Shown here in pieces: positions 15,130 through 22,350 of a stretch of DNA of 29,920 bases. The stretch spans positions 1 to 29,920 of the forward strand of contig CAZWVM010000017.1 in NCBI GenBank assembly GCA_964637705.1, read 5' to 3'. The first letter of the stretch is position 1, and every line of letters begins with the position of its first letter. The position numbers were made by a program, and so were the translations under genes. Origin of the DNA: CAZWVM01 sp964637705. GTDB lineage: Bacteria; UBA8481. The notes below the pieces were generated by a model. The model made no database searches, was not told the DNA's origin, and was given only the letters and a program-made list of their open reading frames with translations.

Positions 15130-15804
15130 ATGGAATCGATTCAACGACTGCCGCTCATCGGAGAGAAGGCCCCTTCGTTCAAGGCGGAAACGACGCAGGG
15201 ACCGGTCAACTTCCCGGAGGATTACAAGGGCCATTGGGTCGTCTTCTTCTCGCATCCGGCCGACTTCACGCCGGTTTGCACGACCGAGTTCATGACCTTC
15301 GCGGCGATGCAGCCGGAATTCGAGAAGCTGAACTGCAAGTTGCTCGGGCTCTCCATCGACAGCACCTACAGCCACATCGCCTGGCTCCGGACGATCAAGG
15401 AGAAGATCGACTACAAGGGCATGAAGGGGATCGAGGTGACCTTCCCGGTCATCAGCGATCTCACGATGGAGGTCTCCAAGGCCTTCGGAATGCTCCAGCC
15501 CGCCGCCAGCAACACCCAGGCGGTTCGCGCGGTCTTCATCATGGATCCGCAGGCGACCGTGCGGGCCATTCTCTATTACCCGCTCTCCAACGGCCGGAAC
15601 ATGGACGAAGTGAAGCGCCTGCTCGTCGCGATGCAGATGTCCGACAAGCACCAGGTCGCGACGCCGGCCAACTGGCAACCCGGCGACGACGTCATCGTGC
15701 CTCCGCCCGGCTCCTGCGGCACGGCGAAGGAACGCGTGGAATCCACCTCGAGCGACATCAAGTGCCTCGACTGGTTCATGTGTCTGAAGAAGTGCCCCCG
15801 CTAG
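15130..15804 (+). CDS. Peroxiredoxin, Prx6/archaeal type with extra C-terminal cysteines
   Basis: 224 residues; GGGAGGAG precedes ATG 15130. The peroxidatic site is HPADFTPVCTTEF with Cys50. Downstream are LSIDSTYSHIAW, FPVISD, RAVFIMDPQATVRAILYYP and VATPANWQPGDDVIVPPP, as in archaeal thioredoxin peroxidases of the Prx6 group. The C-terminus CLDWFMCLKKCPR adds Cys212, Cys218 and Cys222; archaeal relatives have two Cys at the comparable place, which can resolve the oxidised Cys50. It reduces hydrogen peroxide and alkyl peroxides in the cytoplasm. Its place between two DUF5320 genes suggests protection of oxygen-sensitive metal-sulfur intermediates. It is bracketed by matching hairpins. Confidence 0.95.
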   Translation: MESIQRLPLIGEKAPSFKAETTQGPVNFPEDYKGHWVVFFSHPADFTPVCTTEFMTFAAMQPEFEKLNCKLLGLSIDSTYSHIAWLRTIKEKIDYKGMKGIEVTFPVISDLTMEVSKAFGMLQPAASNTQAVRAVFIMDPQATVRAILYYPLSNGRNMDEVKRLLVAMQMSDKHQVATPANWQPGDDVIVPPPGSCGTAKERVESTSSDIKCLDWFMCLKKCPR

Positions 15805-15815
15805 GGGCGTACAGG

Positions 15816-15832
15816 CGCGGCTTCGGGCCGCG
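15816..15832 (+). other. Intercistronic hairpin 2 (6-bp stem, same core as hairpin 1)
   Basis: CGCGGC, loop TTCGG, GCCGCG. The 17 bases are identical to the core of the 15078-15100 hairpin, placing the same structure on each side of the peroxiredoxin gene. The ribosome-binding AAGGAGG of the next gene begins just after it. Confidence 0.55.
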
Positions 15833-15846
15833 GAAGGAGGCGTATC

Positions 15847-16200
15847 ATGCCCGGACTTGATGGAACGGGGCCCCTGGGAAGAGGGCCCGTCGGGCGCGGC
15901 CTGGGGCCGTGCGGAGGAGGAGGATCCCGGGGCGCGGGCGGTTTCGGCCGCGGAGCCGGATTTCGCAGGCGAGGTTGGGGAGGAGAGGAGGCCGCGGGCC
16001 GGCGTCGTTTCGGCGGCGGACGCGGTTGGTGTCGATGGGGATGGAGAAACGACGAGGCGACTCCGACTGAAGAACCTTCGGACCGTGCGTCCTTGCTCGC
16101 CGAGATGAAACGACGCCTGGAGTCGATGGAGCGGGGCGTCGCGATGCTCAAGGGCGAGATCGAATCGATGACGGCGCCGGAACGCGAAGAGAAGGAATGA
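15847..16200 (+). CDS. DUF5320 protein with Gly/Arg-rich core and coiled-coil tail
   Basis: 117 residues, AAGGAGG eight bases before the ATG. The N-terminus MPGLDGTGPLGRGPVGRGLGPCGGG matches the DUF5320 signature and the paralogue at 14867. A long Gly/Arg/Trp stretch follows (GFGRGAGFRRRGW..., GRGWCRWGW). The last 35 residues (LLAEMKRRLESMERGVAMLKGEIESM) form a short coiled coil, so it likely oligomerises. The function is unknown. The stop overlaps the start of the fused ATPase gene (ATGA, 16197-16200), tying its translation to that enzyme. Confidence 0.85.
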   Translation: MPGLDGTGPLGRGPVGRGLGPCGGGGSRGAGGFGRGAGFRRRGWGGEEAAGRRRFGGGRGWCRWGWRNDEATPTEEPSDRASLLAEMKRRLESMERGVAMLKGEIESMTAPEREEKE

Positions 16201-18431
16201 CGTCACCGGATGAGAAACGGGTCCCGTCCGCCGCGGCGGACGGGACCATCGCCGCGCGCTCGATGACTGTCGCCATAGCGAGCGGGAAGGGCGGCACGGG
16301 AAAGACCACGCTGGCCGCTAACCTGGCCGCCCTCCTGGCGGCCGACGGCGTGCCGGTCCGCCTCCTCGATTGCGACGTCGAGGAGCCGAACGACCGGCTT
16401 TTTGTCAGGGCGGAGTCCGTCGAGACGCGCACCGTCACGTTGCGCAAGCCCGAGTGCGACACCGCCGCCTGCACGCAGTGCGGAACGTGCATATCGTATT
16501 GCCGGTTCAATGCCATCGCTCCCGCGGCGACAGGCGTTGTCATCTTTCCCGAGCTCTGTCACGCCTGCGGTGCCTGTTTCCGTGTCTGCCCCGAGACGGC
16601 GCTGGCCGTGAAAGATGTGCCGGTGGGCGAGATCAGGATCTCGTCGATGCCCTTCTTCCTTGCCGACGGTCTCCTGGAGGTGGGCGAGCCTTCCGGAAGC
16701 GCGCTCATCCGCGCGGTGAGACGGCTCGCGTCTCGGGACGCCGTGAACATCATCGACGCGGCCCCCGGCACTGCCTGCGCCGCTTCGGAGGCGATTCGCG
16801 GCGTGGATCGACTCGTCCTCGTCACCGAGCCCACTCCCTTTGGCCTTCACGATCTCAGGCTGGCCGTCGACCTCGCCGCGGAACTGCGGCTCGGCGTCGG
16901 CGTTGTCATCAACCGTTCCCTCGGGCGGGACGAGATGATCGAGGAATTCTGCACCGGCGCGGGCCTGCCGATCATCGGCCGCATCCCGTTCCGGAGGGAG
17001 TACGCGGAGGCGATATCCGAGGGCCTTCTGCCCCTCGATCTTCACCCGGAGTTTCGAGCGGCGATCTCCGGGATCCGCGACTTGATCTTCGGCAGGTTCT
17101 TCCCGGTGCCGGCGCGTGCTTCAGTTCTGCCGAACTCCAGGGAGAAGACCGCGCCGGAGCCCGCCGCGTCGTCTTCCGGGCATGCCGTGCACGAGATTGT
17201 CGTTCTCTCGGGCAAGGGAGGCACGGGCAAGACGACGGTGACTGCCGCCTTCGCGGCGCTGGCGAAGGCGACGGTCCTCGGGGACACGGACGTTGACGCC
17301 CCGAATCTGCACCTGCTCACGCGGCCTCGCCTGCTCGCCGAGGAAGCGTTCTCGGGCGGCAGCCGGGCGATCCTCGATGCGCGCCGCTGCAACGGGTGCG
17401 GGCTCTGCGCCCGCGAATGCCGTTTCGAGGCCATCGCGATGGAAGGTTCGGACGACGACATGACCGTGCGGATTCCGATCATCGACGCCTCGGCCTGCGA
17501 GGGCTGCGGTCTCTGCGTCGTCATCTGCCGGCGCGGCGCGCTGAAGCTGGAAGCGGTCGAGACCGGCCGGGTCTTCCGGTCCGAGACGGACCACGGACCC
17601 CTGGCTCACGCGCGCCTGAACGCTGGCGGCGCCAACAGCGGCAAGCTGGCCACGCGCGTCCGCGCCGTGGCGTCAGAGATGGCCGCCGGCCGGAATCTCA
17701 ACCGCGCGCTCATCGACGGTCCGCCCGGAATCGGATGCCCGGTCATCGCGACGCTTACGAACGCCTCCGAAGCCGTGATCGTCACCGAGCCGACCGTCTC
17801 GGGCGCGCACGATCTGGCGCGCGCCCTGTCGCTGGCGCGCCGGTTCGGGATTCCCGCGCACGTGATCATCAACAAGGCGGACCTCAACGCCGCGCAGGCG
17901 GACTTGATCCGGCGACGGACGATCGAGGCCGGTGCGGATGTGCTGGGCGAGATCCCGTTCGACGCGGCGGTCTACGAGGCCCTCGCCATCGGCCGGACGG
18001 TCGTGGAGGATGGAAACGGGCCGGCCGCGCGTGCGATCCGGGGTCTTTGGCAAAAACTGAACGAGAACGACTCGAAAGGAGATTCAACGGAGATGAAGAT
18101 AGCGATACCGGTTTCAGGAGGGCGCCTTTGCCCTCATTTCGGACATTGCGATGCCTTCTCGATCATCGAGGCGGACGCGGCGGGCAAGACGATCGGCGGA
18201 GAGACGACGATTCAAGCGCCGCCCCACGAGCCGGGACTCCTGCCCCGCTGGCTTCACGAGCAGGGTGTGAACCTGGTCATTGCCGGAGGGATGGGACAAC
18301 GCGCCCGCGGGCTCTTCCAGGAGAAGGGTATCGAGGTCGTAGTCGGGGCCGAGCCCGAGGCGCCCTCGGCGATCGTCCGAGCCTGGCTCGACGGCAAGCT
18401 CGCGACCGGCGAGAACATCTGCGATCACTGA
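16197..18431 (+). CDS. Triple fusion: MinD/ferredoxin ATPase - MinD/ferredoxin ATPase - NifX/ORP-like domain
   Basis: 744 residues. Unit 1 has a deviant Walker A (SGKGGTGKTT, about 29-38) and two 4Cys ferredoxin motifs (C92-C95-C98-C102; C121-C124-C127-C131). Its usual DGPPG-type motif reads DAAPGTACAA. Unit 2 has Walker A from about residue 339, ferredoxin motifs C398-C401-C404-C408 and C434-C437-C440-C444, and an intact DGPPGIGCPV. Residues from 633 on are a NifX/ORP-like domain (MKIAIPVSGGRLCPHFGHC). In ORP loci the two ATPases are separate genes with likely roles in Mo-Cu or Fe-S cluster assembly. Here they are one chain, joined by an Ala/Pro-rich linker. The last junction may be a split gene (see the internal start at 18075-18095). 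Start: ATG 16197 (ATGA overlap), or ATG 16263, which is closer to family length. Confidence 0.88.
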   Translation: MTSPDEKRVPSAAADGTIAARSMTVAIASGKGGTGKTTLAANLAALLAADGVPVRLLDCDVEEPNDRLFVRAESVETRTVTLRKPECDTAACTQCGTCISYCRFNAIAPAATGVVIFPELCHACGACFRVCPETALAVKDVPVGEIRISSMPFFLADGLLEVGEPSGSALIRAVRRLASRDAVNIIDAAPGTACAASEAIRGVDRLVLVTEPTPFGLHDLRLAVDLAAELRLGVGVVINRSLGRDEMIEEFCTGAGLPIIGRIPFRREYAEAISEGLLPLDLHPEFRAAISGIRDLIFGRFFPVPARASVLPNSREKTAPEPAASSSGHAVHEIVVLSGKGGTGKTTVTAAFAALAKATVLGDTDVDAPNLHLLTRPRLLAEEAFSGGSRAILDARRCNGCGLCARECRFEAIAMEGSDDDMTVRIPIIDASACEGCGLCVVICRRGALKLEAVETGRVFRSETDHGPLAHARLNAGGANSGKLATRVRAVASEMAAGRNLNRALIDGPPGIGCPVIATLTNASEAVIVTEPTVSGAHDLARALSLARRFGIPAHVIINKADLNAAQADLIRRRTIEAGADVLGEIPFDAAVYEALAIGRTVVEDGNGPAARAIRGLWQKLNENDSKGDSTEMKIAIPVSGGRLCPHFGHCDAFSIIEADAAGKTIGGETTIQAPPHEPGLLPRWLHEQGVNLVIAGGMGQRARGLFQEKGIEVVVGAEPEAPSAIVRAWLDGKLATGENICDH
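18075..18095 (+). promoter_or_regulatory. Internal ribosome-binding site and ATG for a free NifX-like protein
   Basis: AAAGGAG (18075-18081) lies 11 bases before an in-frame ATG at 18093, plus a weaker GGAG right before it. Use of this start would yield a separate 112-residue NifX/ORP-like protein (18093-18431). Just upstream, in CAAAAACTGA, removing one A would create a stop codon (CAA AAC TGA), which is where relatives with separate genes would be expected to end. Confidence 0.5.
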
Positions 18432-18447
18432 GCCGGAAGGGATTCTC

Positions 18448-19695
18448 ATGACCACCGAGATGGAGAGATTTGATCCGCGTCCGAATCGCGGACCGCTCGC
18501 CGCTGCCAACGGGTTTGCCCGCCGCGTCGGAGCCTGCGCCGACACCATGGAGATCTGGCTGAAGGTCGAGGATGACCATGTGCGGCGCGCCACGTACGAG
18601 ACGGACGGCTGTCAGTCGTCCCAGGCGGCCGGCAGTGCCGCGGCGCGTTTGGCCGAGGGGAAAGGGCTTGCCGAGGCCGGCCTCATCACACCGGACGAGG
18701 TTGTCGCGCTCGTCGGAGGACTGTCCGAGGAGTCGATTCACTGCGCGCACCTGGCCGTGGACGCCTTGAAGGGGGCCCTTCTCGACTTCGAGGAGCACCG
18801 CCACGACGCCCCGCCCGCGCCGAAGCCCGCCTCCTGCGGCGATTGCGACGACGCCTCGTGCGCCGCGAAGAAGGAACGAGCGGGGGAGAAGCCGGAGCAG
18901 GTCGAAATGCGGCGGCAGATCCTGCGGCGCATGTGCCGGATCAAGCGCAAGATCCTCGTGCTCTCGGGCAAGGGTGGCGTCGGCAAGAGCACCGTCGCCG
19001 TCAACCTCGCCTCGGCACTCGCGAAGAACGGCGACCGTGTCGGGCTCCTCGACGTCGATATCCACGGTCCGAGCGTGCCGCGAATGCTGGGCGTCGAGTT
19101 CGCGCCCGCGCACGCCACGGAGGAGGCGATTCTTCCCGTCCGTGCCGGCCGGCTCCGCGTCATGTCGGTCGCCTTCTTCCTGAAACAGTTCGGCGATGCC
19201 GTCGTCTGGCGGGGGCCGATGAAGATGGGCATCATCCAGCAGTTCCTGAAGGACGTGGAGTGGGGAGACCTCGACTGGCTCGTCATCGACTCCCCGCCCG
19301 GCACCGGCGACGAGCCGCTTTCCGTATGCCAGCTCATCGAGAAGATCGACGGGGCCGTGATCGTGACGACGCCGCAGAGGGTCGCGGTCGATGACGTGCG
19401 GAGGACGATCGATTTCTGCCGACTGCTGGACGTGCCGGTCCTGGGTGTCGTCGAGAACATGAGCGGCTTCGCCTGCCCGCACTGCGGGGCCACGACGGAG
19501 ATCTTCAAGCGGGGAGGCGGATGGGAACTGGCCGAGGAGTCAGGCGTCCCCTGCCTCGGGAATGTGCCGATCGATCCGGCGGTGGTCGCCGCGGGAGACC
19601 TGGGGTCGCCGCCGGTCCTGGAGGAGAATCCCGGCGCGGCCGGCGTCGTCTTGCTCGAGGTGGCGGAGGCGATCCGCGCCCGGTGCGCCTCGTGA
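18448..19695 (+). CDS. IscU-like scaffold fused to Mrp/NBP35-type Fe-S carrier ATPase
   Basis: 415 residues, GGAAGGG before ATG 18448. Residues 1-115 are an IscU/NifU-N domain with all three cluster Cys: C30 (ACADTM), C55 (DGCQSSQAAGSA) and C99 (HCAHLAVDAL). A Cys-rich linker (SCGDCDDASC) leads to an Mrp ATPase with SGKGGVGKST (about 173-182), DVDIHGPSVPRMLG, DSPPGTGDEPL and the bridging cluster site C343-P-H-C346. Mrp/ApbC proteins carry [4Fe-4S] clusters to apo-targets using ATP. Joining scaffold and carrier in one chain would channel new clusters directly. The linker Cys are typical of anaerobe Mrp proteins. It overlaps the trmO-like gene by GTGA. Confidence 0.92.
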   Translation: MTTEMERFDPRPNRGPLAAANGFARRVGACADTMEIWLKVEDDHVRRATYETDGCQSSQAAGSAAARLAEGKGLAEAGLITPDEVVALVGGLSEESIHCAHLAVDALKGALLDFEEHRHDAPPAPKPASCGDCDDASCAAKKERAGEKPEQVEMRRQILRRMCRIKRKILVLSGKGGVGKSTVAVNLASALAKNGDRVGLLDVDIHGPSVPRMLGVEFAPAHATEEAILPVRAGRLRVMSVAFFLKQFGDAVVWRGPMKMGIIQQFLKDVEWGDLDWLVIDSPPGTGDEPLSVCQLIEKIDGAVIVTTPQRVAVDDVRRTIDFCRLLDVPVLGVVENMSGFACPHCGATTEIFKRGGGWELAEESGVPCLGNVPIDPAVVAAGDLGSPPVLEENPGAAGVVLLEVAEAIRARCAS

Positions 19696-20183
19696 CGGAC
19701 CTGCCGTCCTACCGCCCGATCGGCATCATCAGGAGCCCGTTCCTCGAGCCCGAGGGAACGCCGATCCAGCCGGTCTTCGCGGGCGATGCCGAGGGGCGCG
19801 TCGAGGTCTTTCCTCCCTTCGCCGAGGGCCTGTGCGACCTCGAGGGATTCGAGCGGATCTGGCTCCTGTATCATCTTCACCGCGCCGCGCCGTGCCGCCT
19901 CGTCGTGACGCCCTTCCTCGACGACCAACCGCACGGCGTCTTCGCGGTCCGCTCTCCGGCACGTCCCAACGCGATCGGTCTCTCGTGCGTGAGGCTGATC
20001 CGCCGGGACGGGACGACGCTATTCGTCGCGGGCATCGATGTCATCGACGGGACACCGCTCTGGGACATCAAGCCCTACGTGCCGCGGTTCGACGCCTTTC
20101 CCGTGAGTCGATCCGGTTGGTTCGACGAGGCCTCGGGCGGCACGACGCGCGCGGACGGGAGATTCTCGGATAAGGATACCTGA
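19692..20183 (+). CDS. trmO: TrmO/TsaA-family tRNA (t6A37) N6-methyltransferase
   Basis: 163 residues from GTG 19692 (GTGA overlap with the IscU-Mrp gene). The core YRPIGIIRSPFLEPEGTPIQP, LEGFERIWLLYHLHRA, GVFAVRSPARPNAIGLSCVRLI and VIDGTPLWDIKPYVP is the standard TrmO single-sheet SAM-binding domain. E. coli TrmO methylates threonylcarbamoyl-adenosine 37 in tRNA-Thr. The E. coli protein has an extra C-terminal domain; this one is the short form. TrmO-like genes are often found in anaerobe metal-protein clusters, and the short form may have another methyl target there. A hairpin covers the stop codon. Confidence 0.88.
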   Translation: MTDLPSYRPIGIIRSPFLEPEGTPIQPVFAGDAEGRVEVFPPFAEGLCDLEGFERIWLLYHLHRAAPCRLVVTPFLDDQPHGVFAVRSPARPNAIGLSCVRLIRRDGTTLFVAGIDVIDGTPLWDIKPYVPRFDAFPVSRSGWFDEASGGTTRADGRFSDKDT

Positions 20184-20197
20184 ATCGCTGGTATCCT
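20173..20197 (+). other. Hairpin over the trmO stop codon
   Basis: AGGATACC / GGTATCCT perfect 8-bp stem with a 9-base loop containing the TGA stop. No T-run follows, so readthrough into the DUF4405 gene is likely. A second hairpin, TCCCGC / GCGGGA (20221-20235), sits directly before the ribosome-binding site AAGGAAAGGG of the next gene. Confidence 0.5.
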
Positions 20198-20249
20198 CGT
20201 GGTGCTGTCAATGGTTCGTATCCCGCCGAGCGGGAAGGAAAGGGATTCG

Positions 20250-21131
20250 ATGATGGACATGGGGTCGTGGAATACCCGGGGGCTGACCTCCCTCTGCGTC
20301 TTTTCAACCTTCCTTGTCATGACTGTCTCCGGACTCGTGCTCTATATCGGGCCTGAGGGCCGTGTTGCCTACTGGGTGAACTGGTCGCTCATCGGGCTTA
20401 CGAAGACGGACTGGGGCGCCATCCATACCCTCTCGTCGCTGGCCTTTGCCGTGGCGGGCTTCTTCCACATCGTGTTCAACTTCCGGACGTTGCTCCACTA
20501 CCTTTGGAACAGGCTGGCGGCGGGCTTGAGGTTGAAGAAAGAGATCGCCGTGGTGGTCCTGGCGACCGTCGTGATCTGCTTGAGCGCGGTGATGCACTGG
20601 CCACCTCTCTCCTACCTGATCGATCTGAGCTCCGCCATCAAGGAATCCTGGGTCGTCAGCCGTGATTACGAGCCGCCGTTCGGACATGCCGAACTCGTTT
20701 CGCTCTCGTCGTTTTGCAGGAAAACGGGTATCCCCCTCGATTCCGCGCTGGTGGCGCTCGATGCCGGCGGCATCCATGACGCCCGGCCCGAACGGCGCAT
20801 GGCGGACATCGCGGCTTCCCACCGGATGACGCCGCTGGAACTCTACAGGATCATCAAGCACCTGGAGCCGGCCGACACGATTCTCGCGGTCTTTACCCCA
20901 CAGAGCGTGGAAGAGCGCTTCGCTGATTCCGGGATCGGGGGAAGAACGATGAAGGAACTGGCGCGGGAGGCTGGTGCGGATCCGGCGCTTCTCGAAATGC
21001 GCCTGCGCGCCCAGGGACTGGAGGTGGGGCCGGATGAAACCCTGAAACCGGCCGCGGCTCGCCTCGGGGTCATGCCCCTGGAACTCTTGAAGACGGCCCT
21101 TGTCGAGGACTACGTTCCGGCTCGGGATTGA
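20250..21131 (+). CDS. DUF4405 membrane protein (putative heme-binding) with duplicated C-terminal region
   Basis: 293 residues from ATG 20250, placed by AAGGAAAGGG at 20235-20244. Three or four membrane helices: about 12-34 (LTSLCVFSTFLVMTVSGLVL), 57-80 (IHTLSSLAFAVAGFFHIVF) and 97-117 (IAVVVLATVVICLSAVMHW). Histidines H59, H73 and H83 sit on the helix 2 region, as in cytochrome b561-like DUF4405 proteins. The soluble tail contains two related blocks: LSSFCRKTGIPLDSALVALD... followed by MTPLELYRIIKHL, and MKELAREAGADPALLEMRLR... followed by VMPLELLKTALV. DUF4405 genes accompany ORP/NifX loci. A role in electron supply from the membrane is inferred. Confidence 0.82.
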   Translation: MMDMGSWNTRGLTSLCVFSTFLVMTVSGLVLYIGPEGRVAYWVNWSLIGLTKTDWGAIHTLSSLAFAVAGFFHIVFNFRTLLHYLWNRLAAGLRLKKEIAVVVLATVVICLSAVMHWPPLSYLIDLSSAIKESWVVSRDYEPPFGHAELVSLSSFCRKTGIPLDSALVALDAGGIHDARPERRMADIAASHRMTPLELYRIIKHLEPADTILAVFTPQSVEERFADSGIGGRTMKELAREAGADPALLEMRLRAQGLEVGPDETLKPAAARLGVMPLELLKTALVEDYVPARD

Positions 21132-21140
21132 CGGCGGATT

Positions 21141-21155
21141 CCGGTCGTTGACCGG
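21141..21155 (+). other. Intercistronic hairpin before dsrE
   Basis: CCGGTC / GACCGG 6-bp stem with a GTT loop, ending just before the Shine-Dalgarno GGAGG (21158-21162) of the DsrE gene. It could modulate ribosome access. Confidence 0.4.
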
Positions 21156-21167
21156 GAGGAGGTCGGA

Positions 21168-21488
21168 ATGAAACTGGGCATCATCATATCGGTTTCCGAG
21201 GCCGAGACCGCGTGGAACGCCCTGCGGCTGGGGAATTTCGCCCTCAAGGAGGGCGATGCCGTCAGGGTCTTCTTCATGGGGCCCGGCGTCGACGCGGTTG
21301 ACGCGTCCACCGAGGCATTCGATGTCCGTGAGCAGGCGGAGGCCTTCCAGTCGGCCGGCGGCGTCATCCTGGCCTGCGGCACCTGCCTCAAGTTCCGCCG
21401 CAAGGAGAGCACCGAGATCTGCCCGCTCTCGACGATGAAGGACCTGTACGATCTCGTCCGGGATTCGGACCGCGTGGTGACGTTCTGA
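21168..21488 (+). CDS. DsrE-family sulfur-carrier-like protein
   Basis: 106 residues, GGAGG five bases before the ATG. The DsrE/DsrF fold is visible: MKLGIIISVSEAETAWNALRLGNFAL, then VRVFFMGPGVDA, and VILACGTCLKFRRKESTEICPLSTMKDLYDLV. The Cys in ACGTC (two Cys) and a third in ICPLSTM are typical of the DsrE proteins found beside NifX/MinD clusters. Family members bind persulfide sulfur on Cys. In this operon it could pass sulfur, perhaps from the cysteine desulfidase, to cluster assembly; that link is inference from context. Confidence 0.87.
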   Translation: MKLGIIISVSEAETAWNALRLGNFALKEGDAVRVFFMGPGVDAVDASTEAFDVREQAEAFQSAGGVILACGTCLKFRRKESTEICPLSTMKDLYDLVRDSDRVVTF

Positions 21489-21489
21489 G

Positions 21490-22350
21490 TTGAGGACCTC
21501 GTTCGAGTGCCTGCCCTGCTTCTTGAGGCAGGCGATGGAGGTCGCCCGGCGTTTCTCGCCGGATCCCGCGGTTCACGAGCGGGTCGTTCGCGACGTGCTT
21601 CGCCACGCCGCCGAGATGGACTTCTCCCGACCTCCTCCGGCCGCGGCTCAACACATGCGTCGCGTCCTCCGCGGATTGACCGGCGTCGACGATCCTTATC
21701 GATCGGCGAAGGATCTCCACAACCGCCGCCTGCTCGAACTCCTGCCGTCTCTCGCGGCACGGACCGCGGCGGCGGCTGATCCCCTGGAGGCGGCGACGCG
21801 CCTGGCGATCGCCGGCAACGTGATCGACCTCGGCACGAAGAGCGGTCTGACCGAGGAGGAGGTCTTCGGAGCCGTCGCCGGGGCGCTGGATGTGCCCGTC
21901 GCCGGCGACCTGCCCCGCTTTCTCGCGGCCACCCGCGCCGCGCGCCGCATTCTCTATGTCGCGGACAACGCCGGCGAGATCGTGCTTGACCGTATCCTCA
22001 TCGAGACACTCGGCCCGGAGCGCGTGACGTTGGTCGTGCGCGGCGCCCCCGTGCTCAACGACGCGACGGTCGAGGATGCGAAAGTCGTCGGACTGGCCGC
22101 GCTTGTCGAGGTGATCGGGAACGGGTCGGACGCGCCGGGCACGATCCTGGACGAGTGCGCGGAGGATGTGCGCCGGCGGTTTCGCGCGGCTGATCTCGTC
22201 ATCGCGAAGGGACAGGGCAATTACGAGACGCTCAACGAGGAGAAGGGGCCCGTCTTCTTCCTGCTCAAGATCAAGTGCGCCGTGGTCGCCGCCGATACGG
22301 GGCTCCCGGTCGGCGCGCACGCCCTCCTCGCACCGCGAGTTCACTCGTGA
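21490..22350 (+). CDS. DUF89/ARMT1-like metal-dependent phosphatase, CxxC subfamily
   Basis: 286 residues from TTG 21490, one base after the dsrE stop; no clear Shine-Dalgarno sequence, so coupling is likely. The N-terminus has CLPCFLRQAMEVAR (C7, C10), the mark of prokaryotic DUF89 subfamily I. The catalytic core has IAGNVIDLG, LYVADNAGEIVLDRILIE, VVRGAPVLNDAT, LVIAKGQGNYETLNE and FFLLKIKCAVVA, all conserved in DUF89. These proteins are metal-dependent phosphatases proposed to remove damaged or off-path phosphometabolites. In DUF4405/DsrE neighbourhoods the real substrate is unknown. It overlaps the next gene by GTGA. Confidence 0.9.
   Translation: MRTSFECLPCFLRQAMEVARRFSPDPAVHERVVRDVLRHAAEMDFSRPPPAAAQHMRRVLRGLTGVDDPYRSAKDLHNRRLLELLPSLAARTAAAADPLEAATRLAIAGNVIDLGTKSGLTEEEVFGAVAGALDVPVAGDLPRFLAATRAARRILYVADNAGEIVLDRILIETLGPERVTLVVRGAPVLNDATVEDAKVVGLAALVEVIGNGSDAPGTILDECAEDVRRRFRAADLVIAKGQGNYETLNEEKGPVFFLLKIKCAVVAADTGLPVGAHALLAPRVHS

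Noticed and set aside
20199..20249. Upstream ATG for the DUF4405 protein
   Set aside because: It lies in the hairpin region without a ribosome-binding site; ATG 20250 follows AAGGAAAGGG and begins just before the first helix.
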